Part shown: in pieces, positions 10,720-22,800 of the stretch
Layout of the letters: every line of letters begins with the position of its first letter
How positions within the stretch are numbered: position 1 is the stretch's first letter
Assembly (NCBI GenBank): GCA_003255025.1
Contig: QANY01008651.1
Location: forward strand, 868,001-932,000
DNA: 64,000 bases
From: Datisca glomerata
Lineage: Eukaryota; Streptophyta; Magnoliopsida; Cucurbitales; Datiscaceae
Direction of reading: 5' to 3'
Translations under genes and position numbers: made by a program
The notes under the pieces: generated by a model
Database searches by the model: none
What the model saw: the letters and a program-made list of their open reading frames with translations, nothing else
What the model was told of the DNA's origin: nothing

Positions 10720-11770
10720 ATGGCTTCTTTAATCAATGAATCAACCACTCGAGATCAAGCAAATGTTGTACCTGCTAATCAAAATAATACTGCTCAAAAT
10801 AATGTTGTCTAGAACAACACCTCAATTCCTACTTCGTCTTACCCATCTTCTTCCATCATTGTTTCAGATTCCCTAGCTCTTCTCCCAAAGAATCTTTTAC
10901 CTATCACCATATGGTTAGATTGTGGAAATTATATTTTTGGGCACTCTCAAGTGTTGTTGCCAGCCATAAATGCTTAAGGTTTAGAAGATTATCTCCATGG
11001 AACAATTCCATGTCTAGAGAAGTACATTGCGACCACATTCTCATCAAGCATAAACAATGTTGCAATTAACAATTCTACTACTCAGAGTGTTTAAATGTTG
11101 AACCCACATTATGTCATATGGATGAGGTATGACCAATTTTTGCTAAGTTGGTTACTTTCTTCCGTCTCAGAGTCTATATTTGGTCACGTAGTCAGATGTA
11201 CCAGCTCCAACGAACTTTAACGAAGTTTGGAAGGTTCTTCAAGGAATCTTTGCTACCCAGTCAAAATCAAGAATTCTGCAACTTAGGTTTCAGCTGCAGA
11301 CAGTGAAGAAAGAAGCTATGAGTATCAATGATTACATACTCAAAATGAGGTCAGTAGCTGACAACTTGTCAGCTTCAGGTTAGTGTGTTTGTGATGAGGA
11401 TTTGTTATTATACATTCTGGGAGGACTTGGAAATGAATACGATTCTGTTGTTGTCAACCTGACCTCGAGACAAGATTAAGCACAATACATACTTCAAAGT
11501 CAATAAATGAGACTAGAGCAAAGTCAGCCTCTAGTCACTAATATGGTCAATACCAATGCAAATGTTGCACAATTTTGTTCACAAAGAGGAAAAGTGAGTC
11601 GTGCACCTCAAAATAACTTTTCAAGTAATGGCTGTGGTCAAGGAGCTTTTAGAGGTGATGGAAGAGGCAGAGGCCATGGAGGCCTCGCCTAGTATGCCAA
11701 ATTTGCAAACGTGTTGGTCACTTAGCATTCACATGCTACAACAGGTTTGATAGTGAGTATCAATAACCTG
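10720..11770 (+). pseudogene. Copia 1 gag remnant
   Basis: The ATG at 10720 opens a frame rich in Asn/Ser/Thr, followed after a stop by 'DSLALLPKNLLPITIWLDCGNY', the copia gag N-terminal pattern. Near 11690-11745 'VCQICKRVGHLAFTCYN' gives an intact CCHC RNA-binding knuckle. At least five stops and shifts occur. A Gly/Arg-rich stretch just before the knuckle is typical of nucleocapsid regions. Confidence 0.8.
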
Positions 11771-11823
11771 ATCAATACCAGCAATACTCTAGCACTCAAG
11801 CAAGAGGTTAGAACAATTCTAAC

Positions 11824-12160
11824 ATGCCTGTAACTCACATTGCAAATTCCAGTCGTGGAGAAGATGAATCTTGGTACATGGACAACAGAGCAACTCATCA
11901 TGTTACCTCAGATTTAAACAATCTTGCAATAAAATATGAATACAAAGGTAAAGGGAAGCTCACTGTAGGCAATGGTAAGTCTTTAAACATTACTCATATT
12001 GGAAGTTATGTACTGAATACATATATCATGTCATAAACTCTAAATCAAATCCTTTGTCTCTACTATAACCAAAAACCTTCTAAGTGTTTCCCAATTAACG
12101 AAAGACAATAATATCATTATTGAATTTGACTTCATTTTTTGTCATAAAGGTTAAGACTTT
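11824..12160 (+). pseudogene. Copia 1 protease remnant
   Basis: The frame at 11824-12036 contains 'WYMDNRATHHVTSDLNNL'. In copia proteases this is W-x-x-D-S/T-G-A-T-x-H, so the catalytic D is kept but S/T-G has become N-R. The following 'GKLTVGNGKSLNITHIGS' fits the same domain. The active site change and downstream stops make it inactive. Confidence 0.85.
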
Positions 12161-12379
12161 GGGGAAGGTTCTGCTGTAGGGAGTACTTGAGAGAGCCTTG
12201 TATCATTTTGTGCAGCCAAAAGCTTATCCAGGCCCACAGTCCATTGACTCATCTATATTCTTATCTTTGTACAAAGCTACTTCTGTTAATCCCTTATAAA
12301 ATTCAGTTTCATGTAATTTGAATAGTGAGAGTGATGTTTTCAATTCTTCTTATTCTGCTGATGTTAACATGAACAATTC

Positions 12380-13713
12380 TAGCAATAAAATCACTATGTG
12401 GCATAAGAGACTTGGCCACTTGTCAAAACATGTTCTTGAGATCTTCATATTAGTTCTGAATCTGTCAATAATCTAGACTTCTGTGATGCATGTAAATTAG
12501 GAAAAATGCATTAGTGTTCTTTTCCATCTTCAGTAAAATAGACCTCTAAACCTTTTGAACTTGTGCGTCCTAACATTTGGGGTCCTTCCTCACAAATATC
12601 AATTTCAGGTTTCAAGTACTACATAATTTTTGTTGATGATTACTCAAGATACACTTGGAATTATCCCTTGAAAATTTAACATTAAACCAAAACCATTTTT
12701 CTGCGGTTTATAGCCTACATAGAAAGACAATTTGATCAAAATTAAATGTATCCAAACTGATTGTGGTGGGGAATATAGACCATTGTCACCTATTCTCAAG
12801 TAATCTGGTATCCTGTTTAGGCATCCCTGTCCTTATGAACCATCAACAAAATGGCAAAGTAGAACATAAACATAGACATATTGTAGACATGGGGTTAAAT
12901 TTGCTTTCTTAGTCAAATATGCCTCTTAATTTTTTATGAGAGTCTTTTCATACTGCTGTCTATATTATTAGTAGACTTACAACATCAACTCTTTCCAATA
13001 ACTCAACATTTCAAACCTTATTTTGCATGAAACCAGATCTATCATTTCTCAGAACTTTTGGATGTTCATGTTTTCGCAACTTGAGACCCTACAACTCTCA
13101 TAAATTCCATTTTCATTCTACCAAGTGTATTTTCATTGGTTACAGTGATTATCATAAAGGTTATGGGTGTCTTGAACTTTTTTCTAGTATAATCTATATT
13201 ACTAAGAATATTGCATTCAATGAGTTTGAATTTTCTTATTTAATCTTGTGCTCAAAAGTTCCTAAATCTGTCACTTCTAATAATATGTCTTTGAATAATT
13301 GGCGAGTCCATAATTTTCCAAATATCTATCATTTAACAAGTTTGAGATTATCTAATGGTCACAACGATACTCTCACTGCTCAAGTACCTGCGGTAACACC
13401 ATATCAATCTAGCTCAATCTCTCCTTTATTAGGTACACTTTCAACTCCTTCTAACCCTTATTTGCTACCTAATCAAAATAATGTTCCTTTGATTACTGTT
13501 CCTTTTACTGATATGTCCATTGAATCTCAGACTGAATCTCAGTCCTCTAGTCCTGAACCAAATCAAAACCAGTCCAGTGTACCTATAAATTTAGCATCAA
13601 ATTTAGATCATCAACCTAGACCTACCCATCCTATGATAACTAGGTCCAAGAATGGTATGTATAAACCCAAAGCCTTTATTACTAACACAAGTAACATACA
13701 TACAAAACCCTAA
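12380..13713 (+). pseudogene. Copia 1 GAG-pre-integrase and integrase remnant
   Basis: The segment 12396-12520 reads like the zinc-binding pre-integrase part (MWHKRLGHLSKH, later CDACKLGK). Around 12750-12880 come an 'IDCGGEY' type motif and 'HQQNGKVEHKHRHIVDM', the D and E of the DDE core. The open frame 13027-13713 is the C-terminal part (LRTFGCSCFRNLRPYNSHKF, KCIFIGYSDYHKGY), then a Ser/Pro/Gln-rich linker ending 'HPMITRSKNG'. Upstream frames are heavily broken. Confidence 0.85.
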
Positions 13714-14257
13714 TCTATTAAGACTGCGTTGGTTAATCTTAAATGGAAAGCTGCTATGGTTGATGAATTACAGGCTCCTAAGAGAAATAATACAAGGAAT
13801 CTTGTCTCACCTCAGCTTAATATGCACATTGTTGAGAATAAATGGATTTTTAGGGTCAAGTACAACTATGATGGCTCACTAAACAAGAACAAGGCAAGGC
13901 TTGTAGCTAAGGGGTTCCAACAAAAGTCAGGTATTTACTATTTTGAGACATTTGGTCCTGTAGTAAGGCCATCTACAGTTAGCATTATGCTTACTTTAGC
14001 AGTGACTTTCAATTGGAAATACATCAAGTTGATTTCAACAATGCTTTTCTAGATGGGAAGTTACAAGAAGAGGTGTTTATGTACCAACCTACAGGGTTTA
14101 TAGATGATATGCTTTCAAATCATGTTTACAAATTAAACAAAGCTCTTTATGGTTTAAAGCAGCCCCATCGAGCTTGGTTTGATAAAGTCAATTATGCTCT
14201 TATTCAATGGGGTTCCAAAGGTTCCAACTCTGATAGCTCTCTTTTCTTTCTTAAAAC
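13714..14257 (+). pseudogene. Copia 1 reverse transcriptase, 5' part
   Basis: Motifs include 'NLKWKAAMVDELQA', 'NKWIFRVKYNYDGSLNKNKA', 'RLVAKGFQQKSGI', 'FGPVVRPSTV', 'QVDFNNAFLDGKLQEEVFM' and 'LNKALYGLKQPHRAWF'. One frameshift near 14030 separates two open frames. The domain stops at 'SLFFLK', where the long-LTR copia is inserted. It resumes at 20577 with the YVDD box. Confidence 0.92.
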
Positions 14258-15285
14258 TGTTGGTTGTCGTGGCGCGTGCACGGCGGAAGCATGTGGCTCG
14301 AGGCCATTTAAAAATTAAACTTTTAATAAAGATCAAATCTTTTAATAAAATAAAATTTGCGCAACGTCATGATAACTCTTTTTCAATCAGTCATGATCCA
14401 TTATATATTATATATTAAACCTACAACATACAAGGTTAAGAATCATATATCTCTTATAGTCTATATCAAGCGTCCTTGCAAAACCGATCGATCCTCTGTC
14501 CCACGAAATTATTCAATGATCAGTAGACTCTGAGTTCCACTCCAAGGTCTACCAAGTCAATCATCAACGCACTAGGACATGTGTTGGCACATAGAATATT
14601 ACGAGACATTTTTTCTATTTCTAGATGTACTCAACACATGATATCGAGAGATTTATTGGGAAAGACTTTAGTGAGACGATTCTCTACACGATGATTATTC
14701 TTTCAGAATTTTGATTAACTATTAATTACATAGAAAAATCACTCTGGTAACAACTGTATTCTCAATTCGATTTTTTTGATGAACTGACGAACTTATTCAT
14801 CAAATGAGATCATTAGAATAATATCTGTATATTTTCTAGATAATGACGTACCATATTTTTTAAGGATACTTTGAAATAATATTTTATTATAAAATTGCCA
14901 ATTGTAGTGGCACCCACTACAACTCTGCATAACTCTAGTGCCACACGACACTACACTGTTGCACCCCCACTACTGTAGTGCCACGTGGTACTACATTTGT
15001 TTATGTCAATACTTGATACTCAATCAATGATTGAAGCGTGACAGTTACTGTGAATTAAATAATTATTTTAATCAGATAAATTTTTAGATATCAGTTAATT
15101 CAAAATTAACATATTTGATTATTCCTATCAATTAATTTATCAGTCATTTCATAAATAACAGATTTAGTTGATTCAAATTATTATCTAATAATAATTTAAT
15201 TATCTAATTTCACAAATTAGATATTCTGTCTCAGTTATCGACAATTAGAAAAAAATCGATAATTATTTATATATATAACTTTCAA
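14258..15285 (-). repeat. Family X 3' LTR, truncated
   Basis: It aligns with about the first 1 kb (plus-strand order) of 18375-20576: 'acaacatacaaggttaagaatcatat', 'ctagatgtactcaacacatga' and 'gtagtgccacgtggcactaca' type blocks recur. It ends in the run 'aatcgataattatttatatata' where pol sequence starts. In element orientation the 5' portion of this LTR is missing. Confidence 0.88.
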
Positions 15286-15513
15286 AAATAAAAGACATGA
15301 TTCACAAATAAGAAGAGTTCCAACATTTAGTTCTCTTAAAGTATAATGCTTTGTTAACCTATTTAACATATCTAGATTAATATATCTCAACCTAAGATGA
15401 CAAGGATATGTGTTACCATCATCATGAGAAACTCTTTTTCGTTTGTTACTTTTAGGCTTTGCTATTTTAAATAATTCAGAATTATTTAAAGCATGTTCAG
15501 TCAGTTTAAACAT
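15286..15513 (-). pseudogene. Family X pre-integrase fragment at the deletion junction
   Basis: The frame reads 'HLRLRYINLDMLNRLTKHYT' and then 'LLICESCL', the zinc-binding pre-integrase domain of copia pol (H-x-R-x-x-H/Y... C-x-x-C). It is cut right after CESCL, where the following GK motif would be. The next sequence is LTR. This marks the deletion end on the pol side. Confidence 0.8.
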
Positions 15514-15811
15514 GTAAAGTCCATTTTATAACTTTAGCATGATAAATATCGAATCCATTCTTAGAAATGATAAACTTCTTATTAATAAAAGAAACTTTGA
15601 ATAACTGTTCTTGCAAAAAAGAAAGAGAAATCAAATATCTCCAAAATCCGTGAATATAATAAACATCATTCAAAATTAAATAATTATATCCAAAAGGTAA
15701 ACGGACTGTCCCTAATGCCTTAGCTGACACGGGCACACCACTACCAACTCTCAAAATGACCTCGCCATTAGCCAGCTCCCTTGACGAATCAAGCATATGC
15801 AAGGAGAACAT
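15506..15811 (-). pseudogene. Family X protease/linker remnant
   Basis: The 101-codon frame contains 'LANGEVILRVGSGVPVSAKA' and 'LILNDVYYIHGFWRYLISLS', the C-terminal part of the copia protease region ('...VYYVPGFRRNLISVS'). The catalytic D-S/T-G lies just upstream, where the plus strand reads 'ctcctgaatcaagtatccagg', so a 'DSG' class site is expected but blurred. It lies between the gag knuckle and the pre-integrase fragment. Confidence 0.7.
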
Positions 15812-16424
15812 ACATGGTTAGTGACTCCTGAATCAAGTATCCAGGATGACAAATCATATTCCACTAAGAAAGTTTCAAGTACAAATAAATCATATTTACC
15901 TTTTTTTCAGCTCAGAGATATACTTGCTACAGTTTCTCTTCCAATGACCTTCAACCCCACAGTGGAAACATTTCCCCTTGGGCTTGCTGTCTTTCTTATT
16001 CTTCTTGACTTTTGACGATGTCTTGGCTTTCTTCCCTTTCTTGTTCTTACCTTTGTCCTTACCATTGTTCTTCTTTCTTTTATTGTTCTTAACAATATTA
16101 GAAGAAATATTTTGCTCAACAACATTTTCCTCACACTCTTTTTGGTCATTCCATGCTTTCATGCTTGGTTCGTAGAATATCATTCATGCTCATAAGCATG
16201 TAGCACTTCACCTTGTTGTTTGATATGATTCAAGCATCATATTTGTCCTTAACATTTTTAGGAGCATTAGCAACGGGCTCCTCAGGACATTCATCAGTAA
16301 AGACAAACTTATGATACTCACAAATCAGCATAACTTTCATATTTGATTTTCAACATATGATATTATCACCAATCACTTTCTCAAGTGCGAGTAAAGCAGT
16401 AACATGGTTGCCCATGGTAGACAT
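15812..16424 (-). pseudogene. Family X gag, shortened, with intact CCHC knuckle
   Basis: The likely start is at 16424 (MSTMGNHVTALLALEKV). Reading continues with 'HKFVFTDECPEEPVANAP', a copia gag signature, then a Lys-rich basic stretch and 'CFHCGVEGHWKRNC', an intact CCHC knuckle. The gag core between the N-terminal part and the basic region is much shorter than usual, so there is an internal deletion. It has one or two stops. Confidence 0.8.
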
Positions 16425-18357
16425 AATAATGATAACTGAAATTTAAAACATACAAGATTTAATATAATTTATAATTATCTAGAATTTGAAAAGTAAACGT
16501 CATGTATGAATGTAAAATAATAAACATACAAATTTAACATTTACTAATCACGATAAAATAATCCAACGATTAATGTGTTGTCTTAGGGTCAGTCAGATTA
16601 ACCTTAGATTATATATGAGACATTCTCATCCTTATTAATTAAAACTTAAAATATCTCATATGTTTTCTTCTAACAATAAAGTATCGCTTGTTTGATCAAG
16701 TCACAACTATCCACATGAAAGCTTAATTATGACTTTGTGAGTGTAACCCATCATTTCAGATTCTATGAATTCATTTAGAATATGCCGCCTTAGGGTCGGT
16801 CAAAACTAAACTACATCACTTCCTCCAATCTTCTTATGAAGTCCAACCTTGGCATTGGTACAGCTCGAAACCTTTCTTAGGGGGATGAAAATAAAACTAT
16901 CTTGAGGCCCTTACTGCATCTCATGGTGTTGTACTAATGATGAAGATCATATGTTACATTGACATGTCTACCTTCTCCCACTCACGATTTTAGAATTATG
17001 TGTTTTCATTTTAATTAATTAATCAATTCCTAAATAATCATTCGTTAAAATAATAACCCTATGAATACTTAGTAATCGTTTATGCCAATCTCATTGTTCT
17101 AACTTCATTTAACCTTCTAAAGCGCCTAAGTCATAATTATGTAAACTTAGATTAACTAATTATCATATTCATCAAACTTTAATAAAACTCCTTTACTAAA
17201 GTCGGTTATTCTAAATGTTACTTAACCCTTAGTGTGGTGTGAGTACCAAGTTTTAACTATTTAAAACCTAATAGTTTACATGCAATTGATTTTATAAAAC
17301 AATCTATATAAACATAGTAGGACAATCCTAATAAATCATATTTCTACTAATGAGATGCATGATTAAATAAAATAGTGTGAGATTTTCATGTATAGCATGT
17401 GATTGACTTTTGCGTGAACATGTTATCAAACATAATAATTCAACAATTAAATAAAATAATAATGGACTGAGTGGTTATAGGGTATTTTTAAATTACAACC
17501 CTTGAAATAAAGAAATAATATTACAAAGCGGACTTCAAGAATACATATTTTCTAAATATTGCATTCACCTCCTGATGTCCGTCTTTATAATCTTCAAGTT
17601 TAGAACAAAATCTTATTTAATTAGGGAAAATTATTTTTCTTAATTAAAAAATTATCTCTTAATTATATTTTATAGTTATTGAATTTGACTTAGTCAATAA
17701 ACAATTTATTGACTTGGTCAAACTTGGATCAAATCCAATCAATCAATTAATCCTTTAATTTTTACAAAATTAAAAATTAAAAGTTAATTTTAAAATTATA
17801 TTAATTTCAAAATTTAAAAGATAATAGATAGAGATAAGATTATCTTCAAACTCTGTAGTGATAGGAGAAGTTGTTATCACGATTTATGTGAAACTTCCCC
17901 AATTATGACAACAGGTTCCAGGAATGATAAGACTCTCCTACCACTGCCCATCACCGCTGGCCGCCGCCACCGACACCAGCTTTCTGGCAAGATCGTCGCC
18001 GGAGCCCATTTTTTAGGCGGCGCTAGCAACGTAAATCCTATTTCCGGTGTCGGCGCCGGAATTCCCTTGAGTTCCTATTTTTTATTCTTCCTCGTGCATT
18101 CTTTGTCTTCACGCGATCGGATTAATTACAATAAATATTTAAAATAAAATTACAAAAAAATTTACGCCCAAAAATGGCTCACACAAAATCTAAGAAAAAA
18201 TTATAGAACAAAACATAACTCAATAATCACCATACAATTAAATATCTATTATTTTTTATACATTCAGAAAACATAATAATCAATTCATTCATACATATAT
18301 CATATTATTTGAATAATACAAGAAAACCCACACATAATAATATATAAATATATAAAG
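16425..18357 (-). other. Family X 5' leader (non-coding)
   Basis: About 1.9 kb lies between the primer-binding site and gag, without coding signal. It includes a GTGGGAG-like stretch near 16980 (minus strand) that resembles one at 57998 in the leader of the related family Y element. A GC-rich patch at about 17935-18065 has a 60-80 codon plus-strand frame with no recognisable domain. The family Y leader has a similar GC-rich patch at 57230-57355. Confidence 0.6.
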
Positions 18358-18374
18358 ACCGCTCTGATACCAAT
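18358..18374 (-). other. Family X primer-binding site
   Basis: On the minus strand, TTGGTATCAGAGCGG follows the 5' LTR within a couple of bases. It matches the initiator-Met tRNA primer site used by most plant copias. Confidence 0.92.
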
Positions 18375-19409
18375 TGTTGGAAAATGCGACACACGCGCAA
18401 CGGAGGCATTTAATTTTTTTAGTAAAAATGAATCTTTTTTTATAAAAAGAAAAATAAGCGCGACGCTACAATAACTAAATGAAAAAAAATTTATTGAAAT
18501 TTTTTTTTCAATCAGTCTGGATCCATTAGATATTTATACATTAAATCTACAACATACAAAGTTAGGAATCATATACCTCTTATAGTCTATATCAAGCGTC
18601 TTTGAAAACTAATCGATCCTCCATCCCAGGAAACCGTTCCAACGATCAGTAGACTCCGAGATCTACACCAAGATCTTCCAAGTCAATCCTCAACGCACTA
18701 GGACATATGTGGGCACGTAGAATATTACAAGACACTTTTTCTGTCTCTAAATGTACTCAACACATGAGATCTAGAGATTTATTGAGAAGGACTTTAGTGA
18801 GACGATTTTCTAAAAGAACGTGATGATTATTCTTTCAGAGTTTTGATTAACTATTAATCACAGAGAAAAATCACCCTGACGCTAATTGTGTTCTCAATTC
18901 AAATGTTTTGATGAACTGAGGTTATTAGAATAATATATGTATATTTTCTTGTTAATGATATATTAGATTTTTTAGGGATAAACTAAAATAATATTTAATT
19001 TTAAAATTATCAATTGTAGTAGGATCCACTACAACTGTGCGCAACTACACTGTCACATGGCACGACATTGTGTCGTGAGGTAGCATAGTGCCTCACGACA
19101 CCACTGTAGTGCCACGTGGCACTACATTGTTGCACCCCCACTACTATAGTGTCACGTGACACTACAATAGTCCATGTCAATATCTGATACCTAATTAGTG
19201 ATTGACACGTGAAAATTACTGTAAATTAAATATTTATTTTAATGAGATAAATATCTAGATATCAGTTACTTAAAAATTTAAATATCTGATTATCCCTATC
19301 AACTAACTTATCTGTTATTTCACACAAAAATTTAGTTTATTCAAATTATTATCTAATTTTATAAATTAAATATTTTGTGTCCTTTATCAATGATTAGAAA
19401 AATAATCGA

Positions 19410-19449
<40 letters not shown>

Positions 19450-20576
19450 TAAAATTTTATATATATAATTCAATTAATTAATTACACATAATTATCTCAT
19501 AATTATGTACTTGTCTTAAAATAAAAATTTCTTTGTAAGTAAATTATTTTCTCATGTCTTGAAAATATTCACACCCTAGACTGCATAGTATAGAGGTGAC
19601 TTGTGGACCATTGATCTATAATCCTAAGTTCCAATAAACCAAATTATTAATTAAACTCTTTAATTAAATATTTTTATTTATTAATTCCATTATTACTCCA
19701 CTATAAATATGAAATTGAACTCGTAGTGATTATAAAATGTATTTACAGAGTATTCTCATGTAGTCCACTAATATAATCATTTCATATAGTTTTGTCCTAC
19801 AAAATACGAAAATTTGAGCTGGTCAAAATTATTATTTTACCCCTCTAAATACCTTTTGATCCTTAAGTAACATTAATCTACTAGTGAATGGTTAATTTAT
19901 AATCTTATTATAAATTTAAGCTCAATAACTATTCGGTTCCAGAATTAACACTTAAGATAACTAATATACGATCCGTTAAGGAAACTTGGATTCCAAATCT
20001 TATAAGAACATATTCCCAGCCATCCACATCACTGAATTTCCAAAACAAAGGTCACTAGCTTGTTTTAAAAACAAACATTAATGAGTGAATCAAAAAATCT
20101 AGGAGACATGTATAGGAATTCATGACTACTCAAGATTTAGATTGATCTACATATGATTATCAGATTGATGTGTATTAAATTTTTATGATAAACGGTACAT
20201 TAATAAAGATATTAATTCACATAGGTCTTGTCATATATAATCTTATTATATAAAGTATTTTCATTAAGATGTCTATCCACATCAATTATCCGGTTAGATC
20301 ACATGCATTCATAATGCTTAGTCAACCGTAATAGCAACCATTGATTAAAGATTTCATAGTTTAATATGTTACTGACAATTTTATTCATTATCTATGATTT
20401 TAATCCTCTCGTACTAATACAAGATCATAGTCTCATTAATGAATATTGAATTTTCAGATATTTATATAAATTATTTAATAATAATTTAAAAGAATAATTA
20501 TAAGAAAATTGTAATCCTCATTAAATTATGTATCATGATGTTAATACACATGTTTTGGGGGCAATAACCCCTAACA
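18375..20576 (-). repeat. Family X 5' LTR, full length (2202 bp)
   Basis: It runs from TGTTGGAAAATGCG to CCCCTAACA on the plus strand. The truncated partner is at 14258 and the solo copy at 45087-47302. It contains a (TA)n tract near 19415-19442 and a cluster of 'gccacgtggcac' and 'gtagtg' motifs near 19020-19165, forming inverted repeats around CACGTG. The unusual length for copia and these motifs recur in all copies of the family here. Confidence 0.92.
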
Positions 20577-21030
20577 AAAATTGTAAATCATATTGTGCTT
20601 CTTCTGGTATATGTAGATGATATATTTCAATTACTGGAAGCAACAATATACTGATTCAACAGCTCATTTCAGATCTAAACACGAAGTTTTCTTTGAAAAT
20701 TCTTGGTAGCTTAAACTATTTCCTTGGGATTGAATGTTTCAGAGATCAAACAGGCATATACTTCACACAGTCCAAATATATTGATGATCTTTTGAATAAG
20801 ACCAACATGAAGGACTCCAAACCCTGCATTACTCTAATGTGCTCATTTGTCAAACTAAGCAAGCACATTGGTGTACCATTTGAAGATCCTACTCTTTATC
20901 GAAGCACAATTGGTGCTTTGCAATATCTGACCATGAATAAATCAAGCATTACCTTTTATGTTAACAAATCAAGTCATTTTTTTACAAGCCCCTAATTATG
21001 AGCATTGAACATCATGTAAACATGTACTTC
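20577..21030 (+). pseudogene. Copia 1 reverse transcriptase, 3' part
   Basis: The frame resumes after the nested element with 'LLLVYVDDIF', the catalytic YVDD box. The next open frame (20693-20995) reads 'LGSLNYFLGIECFRDQTGIY' and 'TLYRSTIGALQYLTMNKSS'. One or two shifts occur. It continues the RT interrupted at 14257. Confidence 0.92.
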
Positions 21031-21059
21031 AATAATTAAAAGGTACTTGTAGGCTTCTG

Positions 21060-21545
21060 TTTCTAGCAGCTGAGAGTTTAAGTTTGGAAGGATTTACTGA
21101 TGCTGACTGGGCTAGTTGTGCGGATGATAGGAGGTCCACAAGTGGCTATTGTATTTACCTAGGTGGAAATTTTATAGTTTGGAGCTCTAAAAAATAGCAT
21201 GTGGTAGCAAAATCAAGTACTAAATCAGAATATGGGTCTTTGTCTCAAGCAGTAACTGAGATTTTATGGCTGCAATCTCTTTTACAGGAACTTCAGATAA
21301 GTATTAATTCATGTCCCACATTATGGTGTGGCAATGTTAGTGCAGGTTTAGTGGTTTCAAACCCATTTTTTTATTCCAAGACAAAACATGTTGAGATTGA
21401 TGTACACTTTATAAGGGAAAAGATTCTAGCTAGGTAGCTCACGATGAAATATGTTTTTACTGATGCACAAAATGGTAATATTTTAACCAAGCCCCTTCCT
21501 CAAGTCAAATTTGAGTTCTTAAGAGGCAAGGTCAACATCATTTAA
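21060..21545 (+). pseudogene. Copia 1 RNase H remnant
   Basis: Recognisable segments are 'DADWASCADDRRSTSGYCIY', 'VVAKSSTKSEYGSLSQAV' and 'FYSKTKHVEIDVHFIREKI', the conserved copia RNase H, ending with 'NILTKPLPQVKFE'. One stop occurs (W-S-S-K-K-stop) and another at 21435. The polypurine tract and right LTR follow directly. Confidence 0.92.
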
Positions 21546-21558
21546 TCTCCTTTTCGCT

Positions 21559-21568
21559 TGAGGGGGAG
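21559..21568 (+). other. Copia 1 polypurine tract
   Basis: TGAGGGGGAG lies immediately before the right LTR, the usual position and composition for priming plus-strand synthesis in copia elements. Confidence 0.88.
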
Positions 21569-21865
21569 TATTGAAGATAAAGAGTATGAAGAAGCCAAGT
21601 CAGCCTACTAAGGAAGCTATTGTCACTAAGTTGTCATTCTCCTTCGAAGCTTTACTGTCATGAAGCTTCTGTCAAAGTCTGTTATTGTACTTAGCTTAGA
21701 TTATCTTCTATTATTCTTGTTAAAGCTCAATGAGCTTAGGTAGTTACTTATTTTAGTTGTTCAGTTGTTAAGATATCAATGAGTCTATGTAAGCTCCTTC
21801 ATTACTCTATTCTAAAGTTATTGATTAATTGATTAGTGAAATACAAATTCTCTCAAATTTTATCA
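21569..21865 (+). repeat. Copia 1 right (3') LTR
   Basis: It is the partner of 10332-10634, with scattered differences, and is followed by the exact target duplication GTAAG at 21866-21870. Confidence 0.95.
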
Positions 21866-22800
21866 GTAAGCCACGTTGCCAATTCTCTTTATTCTGGTAC
21901 GGCCAACATAACCTACTTGCAAGCTTTTGATATGCTCTCTTAAATACTTATCGTTGGCGGTAGGGATGAAGTTTCAAAAACACAAAATCCCCCACTTGGT
22001 ATTCAATCTAGAAGCTATGCTTTGGACGACTTCATTAACTAGACAATGGTCTTCATGGTAGTGTGGTATTTTTGGAGGTTGTCTGCCATAGAGAGCTTGG
22101 AAGGGAGTAATCCTAGTGGAGGCATGGTAGATGTATATACCAAAACTAAGTCCAAGGAAGGAAATAATGCCATTTGCGGGGCTGTTGGTGAACAAAGCAT
22201 TGAAGATATTGTTTAATACAACGGCCGACAACCTCCGTTTGGCAATTGCTTTGTGGGTGAGAAGCAGAGCTCATCTTCAATTGGGTGGCTGACATTTTGA
22301 AGAATTCTTGCCCAAAGAAACTGATAAACATGGGATCACGGCCGCTAACGATTGGCTGCTTACTATCCCTTCAATGAACCTTTCAGCCACTACGTTTTCT
22401 GTCAGGAACAACAAGAATTGAATTTTTACCATTGGAAGGTGGAAGACCATAGTTATATCATCCTAAACTGGAAAATAAATTGGGAGTGGTTGTAAAAGTC
22501 TTGTTGGAGTCAAAGTTGATTCTTGGTTCGTTGGCACACATCAGAAGAGGCAACATAATTTTTCACCGTTTGGTACGTGGATGGCTAATAAAGTTGCTGA
22601 GATAGTCTCTTGCATGTATGTAGTACACCTGAATGCCCACCAAATGGTGAATCATGGAATTCTTTTAAAAGTAGTTGGATGGCGTTGGATTGAGGAGGCA
22701 TTACCACTCGGTTTTTCAAACAAACCAATCCATTTTTTCATCTGTATGGGTTACCTGGATTCTTTGTTGCAAGTTTGCTGATTATTTGCATGTAAGGATT
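21866..22800 (-). pseudogene. Gypsy integrase core remnant
   Basis: The minus strand reads 'HDSPFGGHSGVLHTCKRL' and 'NYVASSDVCQRTKNQ' (HHCC zinc domain), then 'MSSASHPQSNCQTEVVGRC' (usually HPQSDGQTE), then 'ITPFQALYGRQPP'. The conserved glutamate of the DDE triad is present. Several shifts and stops occur. It continues at 10326 beyond copia 1. Confidence 0.9.

Larger units (their letters stand above)
14258..20576 (-). mobile_element. Long-LTR copia (family X), internally deleted, inserted in copia 1 RT
   Basis: The element lies on the minus strand, with a full 5' LTR at 18375-20576, a primer-binding site at 18358-18374, a long leader, gag and protease. Coding sequence stops in the pre-integrase domain and jumps directly into a truncated 3' LTR (14258 to about 15285). 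Integrase, RT, RNase H and part of the 3' LTR are missing. Flanks AAAAC and AAAAT give a 4/5 target duplication. TG...CA ends (TGTTGG/CCTAACA) are intact. Confidence 0.9.
10332..21865 (+). mobile_element. Ty1/copia element 1, complete, decayed, with a nested copia
   Basis: The LTRs are 10332-10634 and 21569-21865, flanked by the exact duplication GTAAG. A tRNA-iMet primer site (TGGTATTAGAGC) follows the left LTR, and a polypurine tract (GAGGGGGAG) precedes the right one. Gag, protease, integrase, RT and RNase H follow in copia order, all with stops or shifts. A deleted copia (14258-20576) splits the RT. Without that insert the element is about 5.2 kb. Confidence 0.95.

Noticed and set aside
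17905..18147. 80-codon frame in the family X leader
   Set aside because: It lies between primer site and gag on the opposite strand of the element and matches no family; a GC-rich patch explains the open frame.
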